From NCBI GenBank assembly GCA_034044135.1, contig CP139021.1:506501-570500 (forward strand): DNA of 64,000 nt, read 5' to 3'. Position numbers and translations under genes: made by a program. The stretch is from Flammeovirgaceae bacterium SG7u.111 (GTDB lineage Bacteria; Bacteroidota; Bacteroidia; Cytophagales; Flammeovirgaceae). Of this stretch, positions 1-7,614 are shown piece by piece. Each line of letters opens with the position of its first letter. The stretch's first letter is position 1. The notes beneath the pieces are model-generated. The model was given only the letters and a program-made list of their open reading frames with translations. It ran no database searches and was not told the DNA's origin.

Positions 1-573
1 GTTCATGATGTAATTGTTGAGGTCAGTAAGTCCGAAGGCTTGTTTTTGCTCGTTGTATTCCAGCTTGAGCAGCTTGGTGATGAGTAGTTTGGATAAAATA
101 ACTACTACCCAGACTATTGGGAAAAATACGTAGTAGACCACCGTCATGGGGAAAACTGCTATGCTCAAAAGCTTATCAGGGTCTACTAGAGCTATGCTTT
201 TGGGAAGGAACTCGGCAGTGGCGAGAACTAAGGAAGTAGAAAGGCATGTTTGGATGATGAGCACCAACGTAGTAATAGTTGACGTACCACTAATCCCAAG
301 TTGTTCTGTTAAGAAAAACTCAATACTAGGTTCGAGTAGCTTTGCAAAGAAATAGCCGTATACTACAAGTGAAATCGTATTTCCAAGTAGCGTGGTAGAA
401 ATAAAATAGGAAGGATTGTCAACAAATTTGGATAACAAGCGCCCTGCTAGCAAGCCATTTTTCCGCTGGATTTCAATATGCAGGCGGTTGGCAGAGACGA
501 AAGCGATTTCAACTGCTGAAAAGAACCCTGAAAAAATGAGTGATAAAATAACTAATTTCAGCTCTATGCTCAT
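1..573 (-). CDS. CNNM/HlyC-CorC family membrane protein, 3' end cut by window edge
   Basis: An open frame runs from an ATG at 573 on the minus strand to the left edge without a stop, giving 191 N-terminal residues of a longer protein. The start reads MSIELKLVILS and is followed by the sequence FFSAVEIAFVSANRLHIE, the characteristic entry into the first helix of the CNNM (DUF21) transmembrane domain. About four hydrophobic segments follow (roughly residues 3-22, 53-75, 98-120, 138-165) and the visible part ends near the expected transition to cytoplasmic CBS domains, which lie outside the window. Family members are linked to Mg2+/Co2+ efflux or, in gliding Bacteroidota (GldE), to motility/secretion; the sequence here does not decide between these. 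It is separated from the next minus-strand gene by a hairpin terminator, so it probably has its own promoter near 580-650. Confidence 0.8.
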   Translation of the reverse strand, partial: MSIELKLVILSLIFSGFFSAVEIAFVSANRLHIEIQRKNGLLAGRLLSKFVDNPSYFISTTLLGNTISLVVYGYFFAKLLEPSIEFFLTEQLGISGTSTITTLVLIIQTCLSTSLVLATAEFLPKSIALVDPDKLLSIAVFPMTVVYYVFFPIVWVVVILSKLLITKLLKLEYNEQKQAFGLTDLNNYIMN

Positions 574-655
574 TCTGTTCTAAATCGAAATTGTTTGGTC
601 AAAAGTGTAGGATAAACCTTTAAACATGCTCTAAAATACATAGAATATTCCAAAT

Positions 656-697
656 AAAATTGGGAAGCAGTTTCATTATTTACTACTTCCCAATTTT
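656..697 (-). terminator. rho-independent terminator after the YcxB-like gene
   Basis: Inverted repeat AAAATTGGGAAG / CTTCCCAATTTT with an 18-base loop. On the minus strand it lies about 70 bases after the stop at 764 and ends in a short T run (TTTTATTT). Confidence 0.65.
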
Positions 698-763
698 TGG
701 TAATAACATATCGCCAACAAAATTGAATCAGTTTTACGTAATTCGGTCTTGCTGGAATTAACT

Positions 764-1243
764 TTACTTAAGGAGGTTTTTTCTTTTCAGAATTGTCTCC
801 AAAAAGCGAATGTCATTTTCAGAACGCAAGATGGTAAACGGCAAATGAATAAATTGAGCCTTCGATAATACAAGTAGAAAAGCCTTTTTCGTCTTTTTTG
901 CTCCTTGGATTTTGTCCCAAGTGATAGGCATTCCTTGCTTAGCATTTAGCTTCATCATTATCTGCCTACTGTCTATCTCGTAGGTCAAGCGCTCAAAAAG
1001 AACCTTGTTTTGTTCTAGTTGGGTTACTCCAGCAAATTGGACTAACCAAAAAAGAATGTAAAGGATTATGACGGTGATGGTGATTCCAAGGCACCAACCA
1101 AATGCAGGTGCATAAAAGATAGGGATTAGCATAATAGCTACTGGTACGAGCCAAGCCCACCACCATTCTATCATCACATTTTTAAAAGCCAGCCCAATGT
1201 AGGTGTTTTTGTCTAGCTGATACTTTTTAGTTTTTACTATCAT
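764..1243 (-). CDS. YcxB-like small membrane protein
   Basis: 159 residues. An N-terminal cytoplasmic stretch (1-24) is followed by two hydrophobic helices (about 25-43 and 48-70) and then a soluble tail with the pattern ...TYEIDSRQIMM... and ITWDKIQGAKKTKKAFLL, which resembles the C-terminal YcxB-like (PH-fold-like) domain: a strand-rich region with a conserved W before the kinked loop and a terminal helix. Function of the family is unknown; many members are small membrane proteins in Firmicutes and Bacteroidota. It stands alone between two hairpins, downstream of nadC but separated from it by a terminator-like stem, so it is probably a single-gene unit. ATG start preceded by no clear Shine-Dalgarno, as is usual in this phylum. 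Confidence 0.65.
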   Translation of the reverse strand: MIVKTKKYQLDKNTYIGLAFKNVMIEWWWAWLVPVAIMLIPIFYAPAFGWCLGITITVIILYILFWLVQFAGVTQLEQNKVLFERLTYEIDSRQIMMKLNAKQGMPITWDKIQGAKKTKKAFLLVLSKAQFIHLPFTILRSENDIRFLETILKRKNLLK

Positions 1244-1273
1244 CTAATTTATAGGTGTTTTAACAATATTAAA

Positions 1274-1310
1274 GGATAACCAAGCCTGCCAATAGCGTTG
1301 GGTTATCCAA
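1274..1310 (-). terminator. hairpin after nadC
   Basis: GGATAACC / GGTTATCC stem with a 19-base loop, about 20 bases after the nadC stop on the minus strand. The following tract is TTTAATATT rather than a pure T run, so it is a weak terminator candidate. Confidence 0.45.
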
Positions 1311-1327
1311 ATAGAAAATGTTTTTTT

Positions 1328-2185
1328 CTAGAATGCATTCAGACTGATGTCTAAAATACCAGCAGAGTGTGTAAGAGCCCCCATAGAAATGAAATCTACA
1401 CCAGTTTCAGCAACTGCTCTAAGGCTTTTTTCGGTAATTCCTCCCGAAGCTTCTGACTGGCACCTTCCGTCTATGATGTCTATAGCCTTTTTCATACGCT
1501 CAGGTGACATGTTGTCGAGCATAATTACATCCACATGACCTGTTTCAGCAGCTTCCCTTACCTCATTGAAGTTACGGGTTTCTACTTCTATTCTTAGGTC
1601 GAGGTTGTGCTTTTTAAGATAAGCAACCGTATCGCCCACAGCCTTGGTAATTCCACCTGCAAAGTCAATATGGTTATCCTTGAGCATCACCATATCAAAA
1701 AGACCGTAACGGTGGTTGGTCCCCCCTCCAATTTTCACTGCCCATTTTTCGAGCAAACGGAAGTTTGGAGTAGTTTTCCTTGTATCCAGTATTTTGGCAT
1801 TAGTACCTTCTATAAGTTTCACCATGCGGTTGGTGTAGGTAGCTATGCCACTCATACGTTGGGCGCAGTTGAGCACAAGCCTTTCTGCGGTAAGGATGGA
1901 AGCTGCTTTGCCCTTTACATAAAGAGCTACTTGGCCTCTTTCCACCTGATCGCCATCTTGGTTAAAAAGTTCAACTTCCAATTGGTCGTCTACATAGGAG
2001 AAAATGAGTTTTGCTAAATCCAGTCCAGCTATGATGCCGTCTGATTTTACCATCATACTCGCCTTTTCCCCCATTTTATCAGGGACTGTTGCTAATGTCG
2101 AGTGATCGCCGTCTTGGATGTCCTCGGCTAGAGCGGCCTCTATGAATGCGATACAGGCCTCTTCGGTTAAATATTCGTATTTCAC
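1328..2185 (-). CDS. nadC: nicotinate-nucleotide pyrophosphorylase (carboxylating)
   Basis: 285 residues, the normal length for quinolinate phosphoribosyltransferase, which converts quinolinate and PRPP to nicotinate mononucleotide, CO2 and PPi in de novo NAD synthesis. Diagnostic stretches are all present: EDIQDGDHST near the N-terminus, RLVLNCAQRMSGIAT in the linker region (about 101-116), DTRKTTPNFR followed by KIGGGTNHRYGLFDMVMLK (about 134-168) which carries the substrate-binding basic residues, then EVETRN, MLDNMSPE and EASGGI of the alpha/beta barrel. ATG start at 2185. nadA and nadB are not in the window. The neighbour upstream is a DUF4783 protein, an arrangement common in Cytophagales, but a hairpin between them suggests separate transcription. 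Confidence 0.97.
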   Translation of the reverse strand: MKYEYLTEEACIAFIEAALAEDIQDGDHSTLATVPDKMGEKASMMVKSDGIIAGLDLAKLIFSYVDDQLEVELFNQDGDQVERGQVALYVKGKAASILTAERLVLNCAQRMSGIATYTNRMVKLIEGTNAKILDTRKTTPNFRLLEKWAVKIGGGTNHRYGLFDMVMLKDNHIDFAGGITKAVGDTVAYLKKHNLDLRIEVETRNFNEVREAAETGHVDVIMLDNMSPERMKKAIDIIDGRCQSEASGGITEKSLRAVAETGVDFISMGALTHSAGILDISLNAF

Positions 2186-2190
2186 GGTGC

Positions 2191-2222
2191 AAAAATAAAA
2201 AAAGACACTAAAAATAGTGTCT
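2191..2222 (-). terminator. terminator between the DUF4783 gene and nadC
   Basis: Stem AGACACTA / TAGTGTCT with a 4-base A/T loop followed, on the minus strand, by TTTTTTTATTTTT. It lies 60 bases after the DUF4783 stop and immediately before nadC; the T tract also contains a TATTTTTG that resembles a -7 box but is only 5 bases from the nadC ATG. Confidence 0.7.
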
Positions 2223-2281
2223 CTCTTTGCATCAATAAATTAATTGTTTTATAAACCTCGTTCATCAGGCGTATAAGCCTG

Positions 2282-2683
2282 TTATTCGTTACCAATGTCA
2301 AGCATATCTATGATGTGCTTGCCCTGTTTTTTCTTTATTAACATAAAAACCCTGAATTTCCCACCTCGGTAGCTGTAAGTAGCTATGGCAAATTGAAGTC
2401 CTTCGGGCGAGGATCCGCGGTGCACATATTGAAAATCGGTAGCTGGGTATTTAGCAAAAAAGTCACTAAGTACACCTTCAGCTTGCTGTTTATTGTAGCT
2501 CGATTTCTCATCGTTGAAGTTGATCTCTACCAAATCGTTGAAGTACTGGCTAATTGTTTCGACACTGCCAGATTTCATGCCTGTTTTGGTGCTTGCGATC
2601 ACATCATCGCCTTGGGTAAAGCCCGTATTGAAACAGAAGCTCAAGCAAAGCGTGATTACTGGTATAGTAAGTTTCTTGTTCAT
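2282..2683 (-). CDS. DUF4783 domain secreted protein
   Basis: 133 residues from the ATG at 2683 (a GTG six bases upstream at 2689 is also open but less likely). Residues 1-23 form a signal peptide (MNKKLTIPVITL... ending near FTQG) so the mature protein should be periplasmic or outer-envelope. The rest is a compact alpha+beta domain of DUF4783 type: ISQYFNDLVEINF, a SYNKQQAEGVLSDFF helix, then a FQYVHRGSS turn and a C-terminal sheet with a GGKFRVFMLIKK strand. The fold belongs to the NTF2-like group; no function is known. It is commonly found beside nadC in Bacteroidota, which may only reflect conserved gene order. Confidence 0.75.
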   Translation of the reverse strand: MNKKLTIPVITLCLSFCFNTGFTQGDDVIASTKTGMKSGSVETISQYFNDLVEINFNDEKSSYNKQQAEGVLSDFFAKYPATDFQYVHRGSSPEGLQFAIATYSYRGGKFRVFMLIKKKQGKHIIDMLDIGNE

Positions 2684-2689
2684 AGGCAC

Positions 2690-3146
2690 ACTATAAGTTT
2701 TTTTGTAGGTCGTAGTATTTGTGAAGAGATTAGCGATTTATCAAACATCATTGTTAAAGCTCAATAAGTAAATTGAAGTTCCCAATAGTACTTAAGTTAT
2801 TGGATGTTTGCTATATATGTTACATCAAATAACCCGCCATTTTAACTATTGCCTGACAAAACTGTACAATAAATACCTTATGAAGGTTTAATGCTATTTT
2901 TTATCAGAATATTGCAGAAAGAGCCAGCTTTCATAACAAAGAATTTTTTCTCAAATGTGACCTGTTTTCTTAATATGCGACATTTTCACATAGGCAAATG
3001 AAGACAGATGAAAAGAGAATTTTGACAGAAGTGTAGCTCCAAAAGGGTGGTTGTCGGTTCTAACCGGTGCAATTCTCTTATGCAATGGCCATGTAAAGTT
3101 ATTGAATGTGTAACTTTGCATTAATTTATCAAAATCAGCAATAAAA
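2690..3146. other. 457-base intergenic region with one structured element
   Basis: No supportable reading frame. AT-rich on both sides. It contains a perfect 9-bp stem AAGAGAATT (3013-3021) / AATTCTCTT (3071-3079) enclosing a further CGGTT/AACCG palindrome (3055-3066), and a promoter-like TAACTTTG box at 3111-3118. Nothing else was recognised. Confidence 0.5.
3111..3118 (+). promoter_or_regulatory. candidate Bacteroidota -7 box for tsaD
   Basis: TAACTTTG matches the consensus TAnnTTTG and lies 28 bases before the tsaD ATG. No convincing -33 TTG is present at the expected spacing, so this is a candidate only. Confidence 0.45.
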
Positions 3147-4148
3147 ATGAGTATTATTCTGGCAATTGAATCTTCTTGTGACGAAACCTCGGCAGCGGTA
3201 ATTAGTGATGGTAAGGTTCAAAATAATGTAGTGGCTACCCAATCGGTACATGAGGAATACGGAGGTGTAGTGCCAGAATTGGCTTCAAGGGCTCATCAGA
3301 AAAATATTGTTCCTGTGGTAGAGAAAGCCATCAAAGAAGCTGAGATTAAAAAAAGTGAGTTGGATGCTATTGCTTTCACCCGAGGTCCAGGTTTGTTGGG
3401 GTCGCTTTTGGTAGGCACTTCTTTTGCCAAAGGTTTGGCACTTGCTTTAGGAATTCCCCTCATAGAAGTAAATCATATGCAGGCGCATATTCTTGCCCAT
3501 TTCATAGAAGAACCGCAACCTAGTTTTCCATTTATGTGCCTGACGGTGAGTGGCGGGCATACACAACTTGTATTAGTAAAAAACTACTTGGAGATGGAGG
3601 TAGTGGGCGAAACCCAAGACGATGCCGTGGGCGAAGCATTTGACAAAACAGCCAAAATAATGGGCTTGCCCTATCCAGGCGGCCCTTTGATAGACAAATA
3701 TGCACAGCAAGGAAACCCGTTGGCTTTTTCTTTTTCTAAAGTAAGGCACAAAGAATTAAATTTCTCTTTTAGTGGGATTAAAACGGCGTTCCTTTATTTT
3801 TTTAGAGATAATGTAAAAACGAACCCTGATTTTATACAAGAAAACCTTCACGATATCTGTGCGAGTGTGCAGTATACGCTCATCAATATTTTGATGGAAC
3901 AGTTAGTAAAGGCTACGCGGAAATATGGTGTGAAAGAAGTGGCTATTGCTGGGGGTGTTTCAGCTAATTCGGGTTTGAGAAAAGCCTTAGAAGAAATAGG
4001 AAAAGAAGAAGGGTGGGCAACCTTTGTCCCAAAATTTGAGTATTGTACAGATAACGCTGCTATGATTGCAATGGCGGCGCATTATTTGTACGAACAAAAA
4101 CAATTCGTAGGGCAAGATGTAAGTCCCATGCCCCGGATGAAACTTTAA
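3147..4148 (+). CDS. tsaD: tRNA N6-threonylcarbamoyladenosine synthase TsaD
   Basis: 333 residues, the usual length. TsaD transfers the threonylcarbamoyl group made by TsaC to A37 of ANN-decoding tRNAs, with TsaB and TsaE as partners. The ASKHA-fold motifs are intact: ILAIESSCDETSAAV at the N-terminus, the metal-binding pair H110/H114 in EVNHMQAHILAH, the LTVSGGHTQLVLV strand-loop, DDAVGEAFDKTAK, GGPLIDK, the AIAGGVSAN loop and D302 in CTDNAAMIA, which completes the metal site. The ATG start fits the alignment expected at MSIILAIESS. No tsaB or tsaE lies nearby. A monocistronic unit is likely. mtaB, at 56 kb, acts on the same tRNA position (2-methylthiolation of t6A). Confidence 0.97.
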   Translation: MSIILAIESSCDETSAAVISDGKVQNNVVATQSVHEEYGGVVPELASRAHQKNIVPVVEKAIKEAEIKKSELDAIAFTRGPGLLGSLLVGTSFAKGLALALGIPLIEVNHMQAHILAHFIEEPQPSFPFMCLTVSGGHTQLVLVKNYLEMEVVGETQDDAVGEAFDKTAKIMGLPYPGGPLIDKYAQQGNPLAFSFSKVRHKELNFSFSGIKTAFLYFFRDNVKTNPDFIQENLHDICASVQYTLINILMEQLVKATRKYGVKEVAIAGGVSANSGLRKALEEIGKEEGWATFVPKFEYCTDNAAMIAMAAHYLYEQKQFVGQDVSPMPRMKL

Positions 4149-4350
4149 TAGAAATAGGTTATTACAAAATAAACCAAAAGAAAGCTCGTTCCCAGTGTGA
4201 TTTCAAGCTTTAAGACTAAACCTACCCAGACAAACTTCCTCCGACAAAATTCTATTTGTCAGTCATTAACATTAAATTGTCTAAGAATTATTCACCAATA
4301 AACTTACTGGTAAGGAAAAAGCTTCGTGCCAGTTTTCAAACTATATATCT

Positions 4351-5118
4351 ATGAGGGTTCAATACTGTTCCGACCTACACTTGGAAAACCCAGACAACTA
4401 CAATTTTATTAAAGAAAATGGTATCCAGCCTGAAGGAGATGTCCTTATTTTGGCAGGGGATACTATTGAACTTGGGAGCAACAACGATTCCTACAAACAT
4501 TTTTTTGATGATATTTCTAAAAAGTTTGAGCAGGTATTTATGATTCCAGGCAACCACGAGTTTTATGGGGGCGCCGATCCAGATGCTTATAATATTCCCA
4601 TGAAAATTAAGGTCAGGAAAAATGTTTCCTTGGTCAACAATATGTCTGTGGTCTATAAGAATACAAATTTTCTCTTTACCACTCTTTGGTCTATGATCCA
4701 GCTTCGTAACGAAGGCATGGTGAAGCAGATGGTTCCTGATTTTAAATTCATAAAATCGAAGGGAAAAGCGCTGACCGTAGTTGGTTACAACTCTCTTTTC
4801 AAAAGGTCTTTAAAGTTTTTGGAAATGGCGGTAGATAGGAACGAAGCTGAAAAAACAGTGGTAGTTACCCATCATATGCCTACCAAGCTTTGTAATACGA
4901 AAGAATTTGCTGCAAATGACGAGTTAAATGATGCTTTCTGTGTGGAGCTTCATGATTTTATCTATGCTAGTGGAGCCGATTACTGGGTTTATGGGCATAG
5001 CCATCGCAATCGTCCTTCTGTGCAGGTGAACCAAACGAAGTTGGTCACCAACCAATTAGGCTTAGTGGAATATGGAGAGCATAATTCATTTGACCCGAAG
5101 GCAACTTTTGACGTTTAA
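4351..5118 (+). CDS. calcineurin-like metallophosphoesterase
   Basis: 255 residues with the complete metallophosphoesterase motif set: D8 and H10 in CSDLHLE, the GD pair with D37 in LILAGDT, N68/H69/E70 in PGNHEFYGG, the H of VVVTHHMPT and the final YGHSHRN. These residues bind two divalent metals and act on phosphomonoesters or phosphodiesters. There is no signal peptide, so the enzyme is cytoplasmic. The closest type is the small phage/plasmid-and-chromosome-borne predicted phosphohydrolase group, whose substrates are not known. It has its own 200-base upstream spacer in which nothing was recognised and it ends at a terminator shared with the convergent oxidoreductase gene. Confidence 0.85.
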   Translation: MRVQYCSDLHLENPDNYNFIKENGIQPEGDVLILAGDTIELGSNNDSYKHFFDDISKKFEQVFMIPGNHEFYGGADPDAYNIPMKIKVRKNVSLVNNMSVVYKNTNFLFTTLWSMIQLRNEGMVKQMVPDFKFIKSKGKALTVVGYNSLFKRSLKFLEMAVDRNEAEKTVVVTHHMPTKLCNTKEFAANDELNDAFCVELHDFIYASGADYWVYGHSHRNRPSVQVNQTKLVTNQLGLVEYGEHNSFDPKATFDV

Positions 5119-5140
5119 TTTTTCAAGAAAAAATATATAA

Positions 5141-5174
5141 AAAGAGCCGATTAGTTTCGCTAAGCGGCTCTTTT
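5141..5174. terminator. bidirectional terminator between convergent genes
   Basis: AAAGAGCCG / CGGCTCTTT(T) stem with a 14-base loop, flanked by A-rich and T-rich tracts, placed between the stops at 5118 (+) and 5196 (-). It can serve both genes. Confidence 0.8.
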
Positions 5175-5195
5175 ACATAAAGTCAAAGAAGGTTT

Positions 5196-6551
5196 TTACA
5201 GCTTAGGTAATTTCCATCCATTGTGGTATTCAGGGGAAATCATAGCGTTGGCTTCTTTGTCATCTTTAAACATGCCAGCTGCTTTGTCCCAATACACTTT
5301 TCTGCCTGTTTTGTAAGCAATATTTCCCATATGGGCATTAATAGCCGCCACACTTCCCGATTCTATCCAACACTTTAGCTTAGAGCGGTCATTTGCTTTA
5401 ATAGATTCCACGAAATTTGCCGCATGCCTTTCTAAGGCGCTTGGCCCTCTAAAGTTTTGTCTGGGTATCGCATCAGTTTTATAAACCTGAATCCCTTTGT
5501 CATTTGTTTCCTTTTCAGGAATAAGCTCTAGGCCGCCTCTGTTCACCACGAGCGTACCCTTGTTGCCTATAAAAGCAATTCCCTCGGTATAGCCGTAGTT
5601 TCCCCCATCTATTCCCACCGCATGCTCCCAAAGCATAGAAAAGTTATCGTATTCAAAAACGGCTTGGAGCGTGTCGGGAGTTTCAGAAGCATCGTCGGGG
5701 TAAGCAAGCTTGCCGCCAGAAGCCATTACCGATTTTGGGGCAACAGCTCCCATTATGTAAAGGGCTATGTCAATTTCATGAACGCCCCAGTCGGTCATAA
5801 GTCCGCCTGCGTAGTCCCAAAACCAACGGAACGTGAAGTGGAACCTATTGGGGTTAAAAGGTCGCTTTTTGGACGGCCCTAGCCACATGTCGTAATCCAC
5901 ACCTTTTGGAGGAGCAGAATCTGGTTTTACAGGAACAGATTTCATCCAGCCTTGGTAAGCCCAAACCTTCACCAAGCGTATGTTGCCTAATACACCAGAA
6001 TTCACAATTTCATGCGCTTTTTGGTATTGGAGCCCGCTTCGCTGCCATTGCCCCACCTGTACCATTTGCTTCGATTCTTTGGCAGCTTTTAGCATTAGGT
6101 TGCACTCGCCTATAGAGTTAGAAAGTGGTTTTTCTACATACACGTGCTTTCCTGCTTGTACAGCCTCAATCATGGGCAAACAGTGCCAATGGTCGGGCGT
6201 ACCTATAATTACCGCATCAATGTCTTTGTCTTCAAGTAGTTTGCGGTAATCACCGTAAAGCTTAGGTTTTTTACCCCGGGCTTTTTCTACGTCGGCAGCG
6301 CGCTCTTCTAGCACGTTTTGGTCAACATCGCAAAGTGCTACGCATTCAATTTCATCCATGGCGAAATGTGCGCGCATGTTCGACCATCCCATTCCTTTGC
6401 AGCCTATTACGGCGAAGTTGAGCTTTTCATTGGCAGAAACTTTTTTGCGGTTGGTGGCAAATGCTTCGAGGGGGACAGTGGTGGCGAGCCCTGCACCTGC
6501 TAATAGGGAAGATCTTTCTAAGAACTTCCTTCTTGAATTATCCATTTTCAT
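5196..6551 (-). CDS. Tat-exported Gfo/Idh/MocA family oxidoreductase
   Basis: 451 residues. The N-terminus NSRRKFLERSSLLAGAGLATT is a twin-arginine signal, so the folded enzyme should be exported with its NAD(P) cofactor to the periplasm. The Rossmann domain starts at FAVIGCKGMGWSNM, with CDVD after beta-2, and carries the family motif VEKPLSNS after IIGTPDHWHC. The C-terminal Gfo/Idh sheet domain includes WDYAGGLMTDWGVHEID, where D and H are the usual catalytic-region residues. Members oxidise or reduce sugars at ring hydroxyls, commonly C3. It is a solitary gene here; three more members are found at 35.0, 60.5 and 61.8 kb and are different in length and sequence. The start could also be the second ATG two codons later. 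Confidence 0.88.
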   Translation of the reverse strand: MKMDNSRRKFLERSSLLAGAGLATTVPLEAFATNRKKVSANEKLNFAVIGCKGMGWSNMRAHFAMDEIECVALCDVDQNVLEERAADVEKARGKKPKLYGDYRKLLEDKDIDAVIIGTPDHWHCLPMIEAVQAGKHVYVEKPLSNSIGECNLMLKAAKESKQMVQVGQWQRSGLQYQKAHEIVNSGVLGNIRLVKVWAYQGWMKSVPVKPDSAPPKGVDYDMWLGPSKKRPFNPNRFHFTFRWFWDYAGGLMTDWGVHEIDIALYIMGAVAPKSVMASGGKLAYPDDASETPDTLQAVFEYDNFSMLWEHAVGIDGGNYGYTEGIAFIGNKGTLVVNRGGLELIPEKETNDKGIQVYKTDAIPRQNFRGPSALERHAANFVESIKANDRSKLKCWIESGSVAAINAHMGNIAYKTGRKVYWDKAAGMFKDDKEANAMISPEYHNGWKLPKL

Positions 6552-6772
6552 GTTTAGGGTTTGTGAGTATAAAAAAATGATTTACTAGAAGAAGACCTCC
6601 TTTAGAGACCTTCTTAACGCAATCTATCAAATTATTGTAATATTAAATAGAGCTGTGCCAAGCTTTAGCTTATTCCACATGTTTTCCTTTTTTTAGAGCC
6701 AAAGAATAGAAGAAGTGGCTCGTATTCATTGGCTTAATTACTTTTTTCCTGTGTTCTCTGCCCAATGAATTG

Positions 6773-6780
6773 TAGCTTTG
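6773..6780 (+). promoter_or_regulatory. Bacteroidota -7 box deciding the FKBP start
   Basis: TAGCTTTG matches TAnnTTTG. It overlaps the upstream TTG at 6778 that would otherwise be a possible start of the FKBP frame; a transcript starting about 7 bases downstream would exclude that TTG and favour the ATG at 6802. Confidence 0.55.
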
Positions 6781-6801
6781 CAAAAAAACACACATATTAC
6801 T

Positions 6802-7305
6802 ATGATTGAAGGTAACAACAAAGTGATTTCATTGACATACAATCTTTATAAAGATACTGCCGATGGAGAAATGATCGAATCTACCGAGGGCAAAGAACCA
6901 TTGGTGTTTTTGACAGGTGCGGGGCAAATGATCCCCGAATTTGAGTCAAGTGTAGTTGGGCTTGCTGTAGGAGAAGAGTTTTCTTTCGGTATAAAGTCTG
7001 CAAATGCATACGGTGAAAGATCTGACGATGCAGTGCTTGATCTTCCTCAGGACATGTTTATGAACGAGGGTAAAATGATAGATGAAGTACAAGTTGGAAA
7101 CATTTTGCCTTTGCAAGACAACCAAGGAAATGTACACCATGCAAGGGTACTTTCTATTAATGAAAATACCGTGACTATGGATGCAAACCATCCTTTAGCT
7201 GGACAAGATTTATACTTCACTGGAAGCGTCCTTGAAGTAAGAGAGGCTACTGCCGATGAGATTTCTCACGGACATGCGCACGGACCAGGTGGTCACCAGC
7301 ATTAA
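6802..7305 (+). CDS. FKBP-type peptidyl-prolyl isomerase, SlyD-like
   Basis: 167 residues from ATG 6802. SlyD-type organisation: a first FKBP half with VISLTYNLYKD, EPLVFLTGAGQMIPEFE and GLAVGEEFSFGI, then an inserted IF-type chaperone domain (YGERSDDAVLDLP... to ...TMDANHPLAGQDLYF) and return to the FKBP strand VLEVREAT. The C-terminus is His-rich (HGHAHGPGGHQH), typical of metal-binding SlyD proteins that bind Ni2+ or other metals. The protein catalyses cis-trans isomerisation of prolyl bonds and acts as a chaperone in the cytoplasm. It has its own promoter and terminator. NPLAG in the substrate site is represented by NHPLAGQDL, the usual form. Confidence 0.93.
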   Translation: MIEGNNKVISLTYNLYKDTADGEMIESTEGKEPLVFLTGAGQMIPEFESSVVGLAVGEEFSFGIKSANAYGERSDDAVLDLPQDMFMNEGKMIDEVQVGNILPLQDNQGNVHHARVLSINENTVTMDANHPLAGQDLYFTGSVLEVREATADEISHGHAHGPGGHQH

Positions 7306-7319
7306 GATGCCCTTTACCC

Positions 7320-7358
7320 AAAAGTCCCTTCAGATTGCTTTCTGGAGGGACTTTTTTA
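7320..7358 (+). terminator. terminator after the FKBP gene
   Basis: AAAGTCCCTTCAG / CTGGAGGGACTTT stem (one G-T pair), 8-base loop, followed by TTTTATTTTTA. Starts 15 bases after the stop. Confidence 0.85.
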
Positions 7359-7393
7359 TTTTTATGAATATGTTGTATTAAATCAGATTGACC

Positions 7394-7600
7394 ATGCCAG
7401 ATGGAAGAAAAAGAAAGGATATAGAAATAGGAATAGAGGTGGAAATAGTTCAAAAACAAGATCAGCGAACAGGGGAATTGACCTCGGGGTTTGTAGAAAA
7501 GATCCTAACAAACTCGGCACATCATCCACATGGAATAAAGGTGCGGCTAGAAACAGGTGAAGTGGGAAGGGTTAAAAACATCGTTGAAGAAGAATTTTAA
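7394..7600 (+). CDS. YwbE family small protein
   Basis: 68 residues from the ATG in ...GACC-ATG; a TTG two codons upstream is in frame but not needed. The sequence GRKRKDIEIGIEVEIVQKQDQRTGELTSG and the C-terminal half with ILTNSAHHPHGIKVRLETGEVGRV match YwbE/DUF2196, a short beta-barrel-like family found across Bacteria and Archaea. Function is not established; the KOW-like strand pattern and basic N-terminus hint at nucleic-acid binding, which is inference. It is convergent with the coiled-coil gene that ends 15 bases later, and no terminator fits in that gap. Confidence 0.85.
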   Translation: MPDGRKRKDIEIGIEVEIVQKQDQRTGELTSGFVEKILTNSAHHPHGIKVRLETGEVGRVKNIVEEEF

Positions 7601-7614
7601 CCCTTCCTTCTTCT

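Noticed and set aside
2190-2197. TATTTTTG as the nadC promoter
   Set aside because: It fits the -7 consensus but is five bases from the ATG and forms part of the T tract of a terminator.
3013-3079. tRNA gene
   Set aside because: The outer stem and length suggested one, but D, anticodon and T arms cannot be drawn and no GGTTCGAATCC-like T-loop is present.
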